Of a stretch of 48,258 bases of DNA, positions 33,502-44,724 are shown one piece after another. The stretch lies in the NCBI GenBank assembly GCA_018524725.1, contig JAEUWP010000488.1, positions 1 through 48,258 on the forward strand, given 5' to 3'. The DNA is from Podaxis mareebaensis (Eukaryota > Basidiomycota > Agaricomycetes > Agaricales > Agaricaceae). Every line of letters starts with the position of its first letter. The stretch's first letter is position 1. A program made the position numbers and the translations under genes. Below the pieces are notes generated by a model. The model was not told where the DNA came from. It ran no database searches and saw nothing but the letters and a program-made list of their open reading frames with translations.

Positions 33502-36500
33502 AGGACTTCTTAACACACCTGCTGTATCTTCATTTTCCTCCATTCCTATCTTATTCTTCAATGTTCATCGTTCTTCCCCTCTCATTGAGCTCCTTCTAGC
33601 CAGCCCCACTTTCAAAGACATTCTCATCTTATGTATTCAGGAACCCCCTTTCAATGTCATCTGAAACATCCCCTCCACTGAACACTCTGAAGGAGTACCA
33701 TATAAAGGCACACCATACAACCCCAACTGGTGCCTCTTCCTCTCAGATGAAGAACATCCTCAGATGGCCACCTTCATACAACATTCATACAATATCCTAA
33801 TACCCACCTCTCATCCAAATATCATTTCTTCATGAGACTTTCAACTTATTTCTTTCTCTTTTCTGAAGAAAATTTATTTCATGAATTGTTACTTCGACCC
33901 CACTGATGATTCCTCCATCTCTTTTCTTGAAGCACATGCCCACCTCCTCCCAAAGTCTCTAGTTTGTGCTGGGGGTGACTTTAATTCTCATTCACCCAAA
34001 TGGGACCCCCATATCACCCATCATTCTGCTCAGGGCAATTTACTAACTGACATCATGAATGGTCTAGGCCTTTCTCTATCTACACCATCTGAGGATAAGT
34101 ATACACATATCCCTTTTGATGCTAATAAACATCTGTCTGTCATAGATCTCATTTTCATGATAGATGAACCTTCACAAAGCCCAGTCCATCAAATTCACAA
34201 TGACTGGCAATTCACATCTGACCACTGCCCCCTCCTTACATCCCTCCCCATTCCTTCCCCTTTCCAACCTTTTGTCGAAAAGCTTACTATACCAAGGGAT
34301 TCTGAAGAGGAATCCACTTTCTTGTACTCTGTTGGGGTTTGTCTCCAAGCCATACCACCTGTCTTCTCTTCTGCCAATGACATCCACAACTACACCAACA
34401 CTATGTCCCAAATCATCAACCAAGAGTGGCAAAGAAATGCCAAGCTTGTCAAGATATGTGCCCACTCCAAGCCATGGTGGAACCCAAAATGCTCTTTGGT
34501 GCTAAGAGCCTTCCAATCCCACAAGTCCAAATCCAACTGGACTCGGTTCTGACACACCACATGCCAGGCCAAATGTGAATTCTTTGACAAGAAGATCAAG
34601 GACATAGCTGAAGAAGATCGTCAGCCCTGGGACCTCATGTCCTGGGTTGGCAAACGCAATCTACCCCCATCCCAATCCATCACCTATAATGGGAAGAGTT
34701 GTGACAAGCTAGATGACCTCTGGCATGCTCTAGACTCTTCCTATAATTCTGCTTCTGATCATCCTGTGGACCTAAGTGCCATAGAGTCATTGGACACCCA
34801 TCCAGAATGCCCATGGCTGCCCTTCTCAAATGCTGAGTTATTTGATGCCCTCAACCCATGCACCAACTCCTCTGCCCCCAGCCCAGACCACCTATCATGG
34901 GCCCACATCAAACATCTTATGTCCAATGACATTTTCTGTTCCAACTTCCTCTCATTCACCTCCAAATGTATTGAATTCTCCACATGGCCAGAACACTTCA
35001 AGAATTCCACATCCCTCATCATTCCTAAACCCAATAAACCCCATTACTCCACTCCAAAGATGTTCCAGCCCATAGTCTTACTCAATATGCTAGGTAAGCT
35101 GATTGAAAAAATGATTTCCACTAGGATGCAGTTTGAAGCATCCCAATTTAATCTCATCCACCCCCTCCAATTTGGAGGCATTATCCAGTGCTCAACCAAA
35201 GATGCTGGCATCTACATTACTCACCTTGTTCATACAGGCTGGAAACAAAAACTTAAAACAAGCATCATTGCTTTCGATGTGGTGCAATTTTTCCCTTCCA
35301 CCAACCACTCCATACTCATTTCCACCCTTCACCACCAAGGCTTCAACTCTTGGCTCGTTTCTTTCTTTTTGGACTATTTAAAGAACCAATTCACTACTTA
35401 TTCCTGGAACAAAAACCTTTCCCCAAAATTCCCTGCTTCCATTGGCATCAGCCAAGGCTCTGCCCTCTCCCCCATTCTCACTGCTCTCTCCCTCTCTCCT
35501 TTTATGTTTAAATTTTCCAATGACCCACATTGTAAAATAATTTCCTTCATTGATGATGGACTCATTGTTATTCAATCTGATTCTTTTAATACTAACTGCT
35601 GTCTTTTATCACAGGTGTATAAAAACTGTGAAGACTACCTCTGTCACCTTGGATTTGTTCTTGAAAGAGACAAAACCAAGGCCTTCCACTTCTCCAATCA
35701 CCCATCCCATGATCCTAACCCCCCTGTCTTCATTGACAACTCCCTCACCATTCAACCCAAACCATTCCTTCACTATCTTGGCTTCTGGTTTGACAGGAGC
35801 CTCACATTCAAAGAACACATCTGGTTCTATTCAACCAAGGCTTTATCCACTGTCTGGTGCATGTGCATGTTGGGTAACTCCATCTGCAGTCTATCTCCTC
35901 TACACAAACGACTCCTATATCAATCTTGTGTTGTCCCCATTGCAATATACAGTTTCTGACTCTGGTTCAATTGTAATGCCTGATACCATGGACTCATCAA
36001 GTCCCTTCAACACATGCAATGCCAAGCTGCTCTATGGATTACTGGTGCATTTCACACTACCCCTTCCAGTGGGGTTGAGGCCATCACAGGTCTTATCCCC
36101 ATCCAACTCCATCTGTTCAAGCTCGCCAAATGTTGTTCACTCCAATTCCACACCCTCCCTTCTTCCCAACCTCTAAAACTTCTCACCCATGATGTCAACC
36201 CATTAGATGCATGCCAAACCAAGCAGCATTCAACAGCACTTGACTTTGTATCAGATGCTCAACTGATCACGGACCAGTTCCAGCATCTCCATCCTAGCAC
36301 TAAACCTGGCCAATGCTTGCTGGACTTATTTAGCAATTGGATCAAATTCATTGAGTGCCCTGACCCTTCGAAAGAAGGCACTATGGCGCTCCATATCACT
36401 AATGCATCCTGTGCTCAGGACCTCACCTTTTCCTCTCCAGTCTCTCTGTTAGTAGCTACTGATGGCTCTGTTCCCTCCAACCCCTCCCATTCTGCCACTT

Positions 36501-37381
36501 CAGCCTTTCTTGTTTTTAATTCATCTGAATCTGATATTCTCTCTTCCATTGTTCATCCTTGTGGTGAAGTCACTACTTCTGATTCTGAATCTTATGCTCT
36601 CCATCTCAGTTTATTTTCTTCTATCTCTCTCTCTCAATCTCTCAATGTTTCCTCAATTGTAGTTTTTACAGACTCTATCTCTTCCACTAAACTCCTATTT
36701 TCTTATAGACCCCATAGCATACATCTGGACTCTATCGTGGTTGCTCCTCTCCTCCATTCCTGGCTATCCTCTTCCCCTCTTAACCATGTCCATTTCTGGT
36801 CGATTCCCTCATCCACCAACTGGTCAATACATCACAAGGCACACACATTAGCGAAATTGCTCTGCCTTCCCAACCCACATCATCAACCCTTCCACACCTC
36901 CCTCAGATTCGTTTGCAAACACTACACCCAAAAATGCCTCTCCATTTGGCAACAACAAATGAACAATCCCTCTTACTGTAGTCACTTATGGCTCCCCCTC
37001 CTCAATCCTGCTGAGCAACCTCTTCAACCCAAGTACACCAAAGGCAGTACTTGGCTCAATTCACCCCTTGGAAAAAGCACTAATCTATGTGTGCACTTCA
37101 TGCACTGTGTCACTAATCATGCACCCATTGGTGCCTTTCATCAGTGCTTTTTCCCTGGGTGTCATATCATTTCTTGCCCATGCAGCAAGCCACTCGAAAC
37201 TTGCAACCATATACTCGATGATTGCCCCCGATTCCAATACCCAGTAGGAGCCTGCAATGGCTTCTTCTGGATCATCCAATTTCTTGACCAAAACCCTGCA
37301 GCATTCTCTTTCACTGACCAGATACAAGGACCCATTACTCAAGAGGAGTTTGCCACCTGCTGCCTCAACTGCAGAGAGTGA
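33494..37381 (+). pseudogene. LINE ORF2: endonuclease, reverse transcriptase, RNase H
   Basis: One frame of about 1,296 codons has only five stops, all TGA (33662, 33833, 34550, 35957, 35981). The APE-type endonuclease spans about 33540-34250, with FNVHRSS, IQEPP, GGDFNSHSPKWDP and TSDHCPL. RT lies at about 34990-35830: LIIPKPNKP, FDVVQFFPS, GISQGSALSP, catalytic FIDDG and LHYLGFWFD. RNase H is at about 36450-36860 (VATDGSVPS, TSDSESYAL, FTDSISSTKLL). A C-terminal Cys/His motif follows (CPCSKPLETCNHILDDC). Catalytic residues remain, so decay is mostly by nonsense. The ATG at 33494 overlaps the ORF1 stop. Confidence 0.9.
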
Positions 37382-37694
37382 CTTGCAAGAAACAGAGTCC
37401 CAGATGTTCACTGAAGGTCTCTTTCCTCTCTCACTTTTCTTGTAGTTAGCTCCCCACTCCTACATTTCTTTAAATCTTGATTCATTCCCTTCATTCTTTG
37501 TGTTTTGTTAAGTTGGTTCCTACTCTCTTCTCATCTCACTTCTCTAGTGCAGTTCACATACTCCTATCTGTTTCCCTTATCTCTAGTTCTCTTTTCTCTT
37601 TCTTTTCTCTCTAGTTTTGATATTGGGACTGCTACCGTGCACCTGTTTGTATTAGCTAGTCTAGTGCAATAAACATTGATTAAAAAAAAAAAAA

Positions 37695-37709
37695 GAATAA
37701 TCTTGAAAC
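37695..37709. repeat. 15-bp target duplication, right copy
   Basis: GAATAATCTTGAAAC directly after the LINE A-run; identical to 30797-30811. Confidence 0.92.
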
Positions 37710-38868
37710 AAGAACAAAGTAAACTCTTTCTGTCCAGGCTTCACATTGACTTCTGAAACCAGGTCCAGATCCAACTTTGGCTCAGTGATTCCATGCACCC
37801 ACTTGATAACACATGGTCTATGGCTGAAATTGAGCAAGTGGCAAGGTTCTTACTCAATGGCAACAACAGTGGAATGCTCTAGCTCTCCCCTCCATCATGA
37901 ACCAAGCAACACCCTCATATCCCACTGTCCCTATGCCTCCAGCACCTCATGAAACCTTTGATATGATGTCAATTGAACAGTTCCTGGTCTCTGATGCCTT
38001 TCTTGATCAACTAGCTGGAAAGATTGGTCACCCCATACCTAATCACTCATATCCACCCACCCAAAACTCATACAATTACCAACAACCCCAATGGCACCCT
38101 CCACCTAGCTGTGGTTTTTGCCATGATCCCAACCATTTCATGAGGCAATGTGACAAGCTCAAGGATTACCTCCAACAAAAGCTCTGTGTTTGTGACAACA
38201 CCAACAACATCTGCCTCCCAGATGGGACCCTAGTCACACCTCAAATTGTGCCTGGATGAAACCTCATGGAATATATTGACCACTGGCACAGATCACATTC
38301 CACACCCCCTCCCATTGTTTGAACCAACATCCTTGAAGCTGTACACATCCAACTACACAATCCCAAGGCCTCACAATCATTCCCCTCATGTCATGTCATG
38401 TCACACTTCAATGCCACTGTAGAAGAAGAAAAGGAGTTGCAGATTCTCAACATGGTAATGATGGCAGTATTCAAATGCAAGGAGGAAATACAAAATCACA
38501 ACAAGACTGCTACAAAACCCAAGAATAACCCAGCCCCCAACAAACCAAATCTGACAATAATGAAGCTGAACCCAAACATTGAATCATGCCTAGATCAGCA
38601 ATGCCAATCAGCAGCCCCTGCCTCCTCTGTTCTGAAACCTTCAACTCCTTTGGTACCTCCTGTGCCTCCAGTTCCATCTCAGCTGCAATACCACTACTCA
38701 ACATCCATTGAAGACCCAGCACTTACACAAAACATCATACAATGCAGCCTTGACACCCCAATTTCCATTACCCTTAGGGAGCTCTATGCCATAGCACCCA
38801 AAGCCCACAAATATATCAGAGACCAACTCACTACACAATGCATACCTACCAAATAGACAGCAACCATA
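37710..38868 (+). pseudogene. gypsy gag, C-terminal part
   Basis: This continues the gag whose earlier part is at 30384-30811 (SLRHFFEEIKILGNN). It contains a retroviral-type zinc knuckle (CGFCHDPNHFMRQC, CX2CX4HX4C) at about 38110-38155, then LPDGTLVTPQIVPG and the linker SLDTPISITLRELYAI that precedes the protease in this family. A TGA at 38257 stands where Arg is usual, and a TAG at 38854. Joined across the copia insertion, the frame reads through TATILVPEEAPSI. Confidence 0.8.
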
Positions 38869-38873
38869 TTAGT
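38869..38873. repeat. 5-bp target duplication of copia element, left
   Basis: TTAGT, repeated at 43811-43815. Confidence 0.9.
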
Positions 38874-39205
38874 TGAAAGAATGAGAGACTCAGTACCTCA
38901 TACGCGATACGAGAACTGTATTATAGTGACTACCTGAAAGAATGAGAGACTACAAGCATATTAGTATATGGTAATGAGAGTAGTACTTGAAGCTGCTCAC
39001 CTCAGTACTTCGTATGCGATATGAGAACTGAGGTGACACGTCAGCCAACTATGCTTAAGTAGCAACTATGTTAAGGGTCCTCTGATCTGTCTACAAGTCA
39101 ATTACGTTGTAGGTATAACTAGAGTAAATGATCCTCATACTCAAAAGGCGCGACGGGCAGGACGTTTGGATCGCCATGTGTTTGTCCTAGACCCGAAATC
39201 TAACA
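38874..39205 (-). repeat. copia LTR (3' LTR in element sense)
   Basis: 332 bp, starting TGAAAG and ending TAACA on the plus strand, i.e. TGTTA...TTTCA in element sense. It aligns without gaps to 43479-43810. An internal near-duplication (CTCAGTAC-TTCGTATGCGATATGAGAACTG type) is present twice. Confidence 0.95.
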
Positions 39206-39217
39206 CTCCCCCTCAAA
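39206..39217 (-). other. copia polypurine tract
   Basis: In element sense TTTGAGGGGGAG directly precedes the 3' LTR; it would prime plus-strand DNA synthesis. Confidence 0.75.
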
Positions 39218-42200
39218 CCATGGCGAGTCCGAGCTCGTGAGCAAAGTGTTTGACTTTAGGGGACAGGAGTGCCTTGGTGAAGACATCAGCGACCATATCA
39301 GTGGTGGGACAATAGATGAGCTTGATTTTTCCCTCTTCGATGATCCATCGGATAAAGTGGTAGCGAATGTTGATATGTTTGGTGTGCGCATGATATTGGT
39401 GGTCTCTGGCCAAGGTGATAGCAGACTGGTTGTCAGAATGGAGAGGGGTAGCAGTGAGAGTGGTGTCGAAGATCTGTGAGATGAGCGATCGAAGCCAGAG
39501 GGCTTCCTTGGCTGCATGCATAGCAGCTATGTACTTGGATTCAGTGGTTGAAAGTGTAATGAGTTCTTGTCACTTGGCACTCCAGGAAACAGCCCCTCCA
39601 TTTATGATAAACACGTAGCCGGATGTGGCACAACAATCTTTGGACATGTTGCCATCAGTGTTGATATAGCCCGATATGCCTTCCCCTTCTCCCCCATATA
39701 TCAACCATAGGTCTTTCATACCTTTGAGGTAATGAAAAACCCATTTAACGGCCTCCCAGTGTGCATAACCTGGGCTCTTGGTGAATTTGGAAAGGACTTG
39801 GATGGCGTATGCAATATCGGGGCATGTCCCAATTGCTGCATACATAAGCGTGCCCACTGCCTCTTGATATGGGACTTGGGCCATGCGCGCGATCTCATCG
39901 GCAGTCTTGGGGGAGTGGTCTGAGGTGAGCTGGATGGAGGGATCCATGGGAATGGAGATGGGCTTGAGGTCTTCGAAACCAAAATGGCAGAGCGACGCCT
40001 CAATGTAAGCGCGCTGGGATAGCATGAGCCTTTTGTGCTCACGTACTCGTTTTACTTCAATCCCTAGCAGCCAATGTATTTCGCCGAGATCTGTGATCTC
40101 AACAAAGTTAGAAATGCTTGATTTTGTCCAAGTAATGAGCACGATGGTGGTGGTGGCAAGCATACAGTCGTCGATGTGTACAAGGATGATCGTGAGGTCC
40201 GGGGGATGGTTTTTAAAGAAGGTGCTATGGTCAACCTCGCATCTGGTGAAGCCCAGATGGTCCATGAGGATTTCGCATAGCCATTGGTACCACCAGCATC
40301 CAGACTGCTTGAGGCCATAGAGTGTTCTTTGCAGTCGGCATACATGGCAGGGAAACTTGGGGTCAGCGTGTCCGGGTGGTTGGCACATGTAGATGACCTT
40401 GTTGTCGTTGAGTCAGCCATTGAGGTAGGCCACCTTGACGTCGATCTGGTGTATTTCCATGTTGCGATGGGCAGCGATTGCGAGTACAGCACGGATGGAT
40501 GCTAGCTTAGTGACGGGTGCAAATGTGTTGAGGTAGTTGACACCAGGGATTTGTGAGAAGCCTTGGGCTACAAGGTGTGCTTTGTACTTGGTAACGTTGC
40601 CACTTGCATCTCGTTTCGTCTTGAAAACCCATTTGGACCCAACAATGTTGATACCGGGTTTGGGGTCTTCTAGGTCCCATGTGCCTGCTTGTCTGTGGTT
40701 TTCCAGTTCGGCTGCCATCGCTTCCTTCCACATTGGCCAATCTGGCTGCCTCATTGCCTCTTCCAATGTTAGCAGATCCCCCTCAGCCTCAGCCATCTCT
40801 GCCACGAACGCCTGGACTTCCTTCCATTCTGTCTCCTCAACAACGGTAACTGCACATCCTTTGAGGATGTTGCACACCTTTTCACTAGGCTTGCGGGTGC
40901 GTTCTGAATGACATGGGGGTGGCGGGTCAACTTGTTGATCATGGTCTGGGTTTAGGACATTATCCGTTTGTTGATCAGCAGGCATGGGAACGATCAGCTC
41001 GATTTGGTCAGGCTCAGGTGGCATGCTGTGGGTGGAAATCTTGCCTGGTAGGAACTCCTCCCCCTCAAGATTTCTGCTGCACTCGTATGCTGATTCCTTT
41101 GAGAAGTACATGTTTCTTTCAACAGACACTTTGTGAGTGTCTGGCCACCAGATTCGGATGCCATTGCTGTTCTGATCCATACCCAACCAGCACCCCTCCC
41201 GAACTCTGCCTCCTAATTTGTCACTGCCTTTGATCCTCACCCATACTTGTTCCCCCCATTCATGCATGTCCGACAAGTCGGGTTTTTTGCCAAATAACAT
41301 TTCATAGGGGGTCTTGCCATCAAGGGCCTTGGTGCTCATCTGGTTGAGTAACCAAACAGCATGATGTGCCGCCTCTCCCCAGAGATACTGTGGCAGCTGG
41401 CTTGAGTGCAGAAATGCTCTGATCCTCTCCAGGATTGTTCGGTTTCTTCTCTCAGCAATGCCATTATGCTGTGGTGTGTCGTGGACAGTCAGTTTGGCAT
41501 TTGTTCCTCGAGATTTGAGGTGCTTGCAAAACTGATGGCTGGTGTATTCCCCCCCTCGATCCAAATGGAGATTTCGGATTTTGGCATCAAATTGTGTATG
41601 GCACCATGCTTCGAAGGTTCTGTATGCTTTGAAGACGTCTGACTTATGGGTGATGAGTTCAAGGTGAGTGTATCGGGACCAATCGTCTGTAAACGTGACA
41701 TAGTACTGACTCCCCCTCCTTGTTGCAACTGGTGCTGGTCCCCATATGTCGCTATGGATCTCTTCAGCAAACTTGGTTGCATGCTCCCCCTTTCACTCCT
41801 TTGCCACTGGTTTCCGAGTCGCTTTGGCATATATGCAAGATGGGCAGTCAAAGCGGTTTGATGAGGTGGGGTCATAGGAGATCCCAGTGACCATTCTTTG
41901 GTCCACTAGGGATTTGGCGGCTTCAGGGGATACATGTCCGAGGCGGCGGTGGAGTTGGTCAATGGTGATGGAATCAGATATCGTGCATGCTTCTAATGGT
42001 ATGTTGATCATCACTTTGTACATTCCTCGATCTGACCGTGGTATTTCCACTTTTCTGGCTCCTGAGCTGTCACAAATGATGCATTGCCTGTTTGCAAAGG
42101 TCACAGTATACCCTGCCTCATCTAAGCACCCCACAGATACCAGTGTGTATCCAACCTCTGGCACATAGAGAACATCTTTTAGTGCAATTTGTGAATTTTG

Positions 42201-43415
42201 GGACCCATTCAGCACGTTGATCGACATGTCTCTGCATCCAATTGCATTGAAGCTTTGCTGATTTGCAGCTCAAAGAGGTTTGGGATGCATCTGGGTGAAG
42301 GTGGTGAATGCACTGCAGTATGGGGATATGTGCCGAGCTGCTCTGGAGTCAAAGACGATGATGTGATTTGCTCCAGTGGGGGTCCGATTTGTGACTACAG
42401 CAAGGACTTCACGATCAGGGTTGTATAGTGGGGAATTGGGGAATGCTTCTTCGGAGAAGGCGAATGCAACATCTGAGTTGCTTGAGTTGGCAACGTTTGC
42501 TTCATCAGCCTTCTTGCCCGAGCTCGCCTCTGCCTTCTTGCTGGAGTCTGCCTCTGCCAACTTTTTCTTCCATTTGGGGCATTCATGTTTCCAGTGGTTT
42601 GGGTCACCACAATCAAAACACCCTCCTTTGCATTTCTTCTTCTGCTTCTGATGGCCCTGATCATTGACTGACATGGCTTCATCAGGTTCCCCTCGAATCT
42701 TTTGCCGCAAGTTTGCTGATCAGTGGATGCATATGCGATCCCATTCATCTGATATCATGGTGGACAGATAGTCGGGTGCAATGGTGTGTCCAAGGTGTGC
42801 ATGGAGTCGAGCTTGTGACAGTTGGCTAGATGCCCATGATGCGAGGTGGTAGGGAATTCCACGAAGTATAGTACTCCGATAGTCATCATCAGAAATGGTA
42901 ATGCCCATGCCCAATAGCTCCTGCCGTCTCACACACAACCCATGTAAGAAGGCCCGAACATCACCGTCCTTGGGGCATTTAGAGTCAAGGAATTGTGCTC
43001 GCATCTCTGTCTGGTTGAAGGCACTCTTGTAGGTAAACTCGTGTGTTATTGCTTCCCACACCTCCCGTGCTGTCACAAGCTGTTCAGTGAGGATGAAGAT
43101 CATGTCAGGTAGTTGCTGCACAAGTAAGGAACGACATATTTCTTCATTCCTATCCCACTTGTGTATTTCCTGCTCAGTCCCAACTGGCAGCTCGGTAGAC
43201 TTGGATGAATCTCCCCCTTCTTCACTGTCTGCTGAATGTTGCTTGGCAGCTTTTGTGGGTATGGGTCGTGGTGTAGTGCCATCGAAGTGCCCCCACAGTC
43301 CTTTGCCTCGGACTACCATGCAGAACTTAAGGGAGAAGACAAGCCAGTTGCTCCCATTTTCCTCAAGGTGTGGAATGGATGCAGGAAGGGAATCGATTGC
43401 AATGGATGCAGACAT
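39213..43415 (-). pseudogene. copia gag-pol polyprotein, five TGA stops
   Basis: One minus-strand frame of about 1,400 codons runs from ATG at 43415 to TAG at 39213, broken only by TGA at 42720, 42270, 41793, 40413 and 39570. Gag (UBN2-like) has a zinc knuckle CFDCGDPNHWKHEC near 42600. The protease motif reads VFDSRAARHIS (42350), where DSGA is usual. The pre-integrase zinc region has DQLHRRLGH and CPSCIYAKA; integrase core motifs are DIWGPAP, LDRGGEYTS and TPQHNGIAERRNRTILE. RT has WVFKTKRDASGNVTKYKA and HIDD. RNase H ends with HTKHINIRYHFI, typical of copia. The TGA at 39570 lies in SAK-x-QELITLSTTES, where Arg is the usual residue. Confidence 0.92.
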
Positions 43416-43460
43416 GGGAGGTTAATGAGCGGACAAGTTCAGTTAAACGAATGTGTATGT

Positions 43461-43478
43461 GGGTCGGGGCCCATAACC
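43461..43478 (-). other. copia primer-binding site (half-tRNA iMet type)
   Basis: Next to the 5' LTR, the element-sense sequence GGTTATGGGCCC is complementary to the anticodon arm of initiator tRNA-Met (GGGCCCATAACC). This is the mode used by Drosophila copia, which primes from a tRNA fragment cut in the anticodon loop. Confidence 0.75.
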
Positions 43479-43810
43479 TGAAAGAACAAGAGACTCAGTA
43501 CCTCATACGCAATACGAGAACTGTATTATAGTGACTACCTGAAAGAATGAGAGACTACAAGCATATTAGTATATGGTAATGAGAGTAGTACTTGAAGCTG
43601 CTCACCTCAGTACTTCATACACGATACGAGAACTGAGGTGACATGTCAGCCAACTATGCTTAAGTAGCGACTACATTAAGGGTCCTCTGATCTGTCTACA
43701 AGTCAATTACGTTGTAGGTATAACTAGAGTAAATGATCCTCATACTCGAAAGGTGCGACGGGCAGGATGTTCAGATCACCATGTGTTTGTCCTAGACCCA
43801 AAATCTAACA
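43479..43810 (-). repeat. copia LTR (5' LTR in element sense)
   Basis: 332 bp; partner of 38874-39205. All differences between the two are at CpG-derived sites. Confidence 0.95.
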
Positions 43811-43815
43811 TTAGT
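43811..43815. repeat. 5-bp target duplication of copia element, right
   Basis: TTAGT, matching 38869-38873. Confidence 0.9.
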
Positions 43816-44317
43816 ACCAGAAGAAGCCCCTTCCATTGATGACACCATTCCCCAATCCACCTACCTTCACCAACAATCACCTCACTCTCTGAACACACTC
43901 ATTGTTGCAAATCAAGTTGAAGAACTCCACACAATACCATTGGAACTGAATGGCAAACTCACTGTGGATGCAATCTTAGATGAGGGATCTCAGATAACAG
44001 CTATATGGTGAGATGTCTGGGAAAAACTTGTGTTCCCCCTCCTTTCTACTCAGACAATGGTGATGGAAGCAGCTAATTCATCTAAAGACACTACTTTAGG
44101 GCTCTTATGGGATCTTCCCACTCAAATTGGATGCAGCATATTTTACTTACAAGTCCAAGTCATCAAAAATGCATCATATGAAATGTTGCTCAGTCACCCT
44201 TTCCTCACCCTAACTGAAGCCTGCACTCATCACTACACCAATGGAGACTCACATATCACTCTCATTGACCCAAACACACATGACACATTCACCATCCCCA
44301 TGAAGCCACATGTTTGA
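43816..44317 (+). pseudogene. gypsy aspartic protease region
   Basis: The frame resumes with VPEEAPSIDDTIPQ and reaches a retropepsin-like motif VDAILDEGSQITAIW (43957-44010), then MLLSHPFLTL. The family usually has DSG at the active site; here the triad reads DEG, and a TGA follows shortly. It continues to a TGA at 44315. The product would have processed the gypsy polyprotein. Confidence 0.68.
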
Positions 44318-44724
44318 ACCACACAACAAACACACTCAGGTTTTTGAATGTTGATGATTCAGCATACAGCTGAGGAGATGACACATCACAAGACTCACCT
44401 TCCATATCTGTCACTACCCTTTTGTGTTACATGATCTCCTCTCTTGCATTCACCTCTTCTCTGTTTCCCTCCATCAACCATCCTCAAGAAATATATGAAA
44501 TTACTCTCACTGATATTGCACCAGCATCAGCAAAACATCCAAAAGATGTTATTGACTTGGAGATCTTAAGAAACTCTGACATCATTTTGTGCATATTAGA
44601 TACTTATAAAATGTTGGCTCTGAGAATGCCAAGCAAATGGACTCATGTACTGGAATTACCAGATAAAAAACATCCTTGTGAGATACTGCCTAACTGGGTA
44701 AAAGCATGTTGGTGAGATGACCAG

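Larger units (their letters stand above)
30812..37694 (+). mobile_element. nearly full-length Tad-like LINE
   Basis: The 6.88-kb element has a leader shared with the neighbouring LINEs, ORF1 (gag-like), ORF2 (APE endonuclease, RT, RNase H, C-terminal zinc motif), a pyrimidine-rich 3' tail with GTGCAATAAAC, and an A-run (37682-37694). It is bounded by exact 15-bp duplications. Domain order and the presence of RNase H fit the Tad1 clade of fungal non-LTR elements. It inserted into the gypsy gag; joining the flanks across one copy of the duplication keeps the gag frame open. Both ORFs have stops, so this copy is dead. Confidence 0.92.
38874..43810 (-). mobile_element. complete Ty1/copia retrotransposon
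   Basis: The 4,937-bp element has two 332-bp LTRs, TTAGT duplications, a primer site, a polypurine tract and one long gag-pol frame ordered gag, protease, integrase, RT, RNase H, the Pseudoviridae-type order. It lies antisense inside the gypsy gag-pol. Its CpG content is higher than that of the host gypsy, consistent with later insertion. Five in-frame TGA codons and a changed protease site make this copy defective. Confidence 0.95.

Noticed and set aside
30384..38868. Gypsy gag and LINE ORF1 as one long host gene family
   Set aside because: Target duplications, A-tails and zinc-knuckle/RT order show separate retroelements.
39237..41233. Plus-strand frames opposite the copia polyprotein
   Set aside because: They are shadows of the minus-strand gag-pol frame, which has clear domains.
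38874..43810. Internal LTR repeats as a CRISPR-like array
   Set aside because: Only two near-copies per LTR, inside a eukaryotic retrotransposon; no regular spacers.
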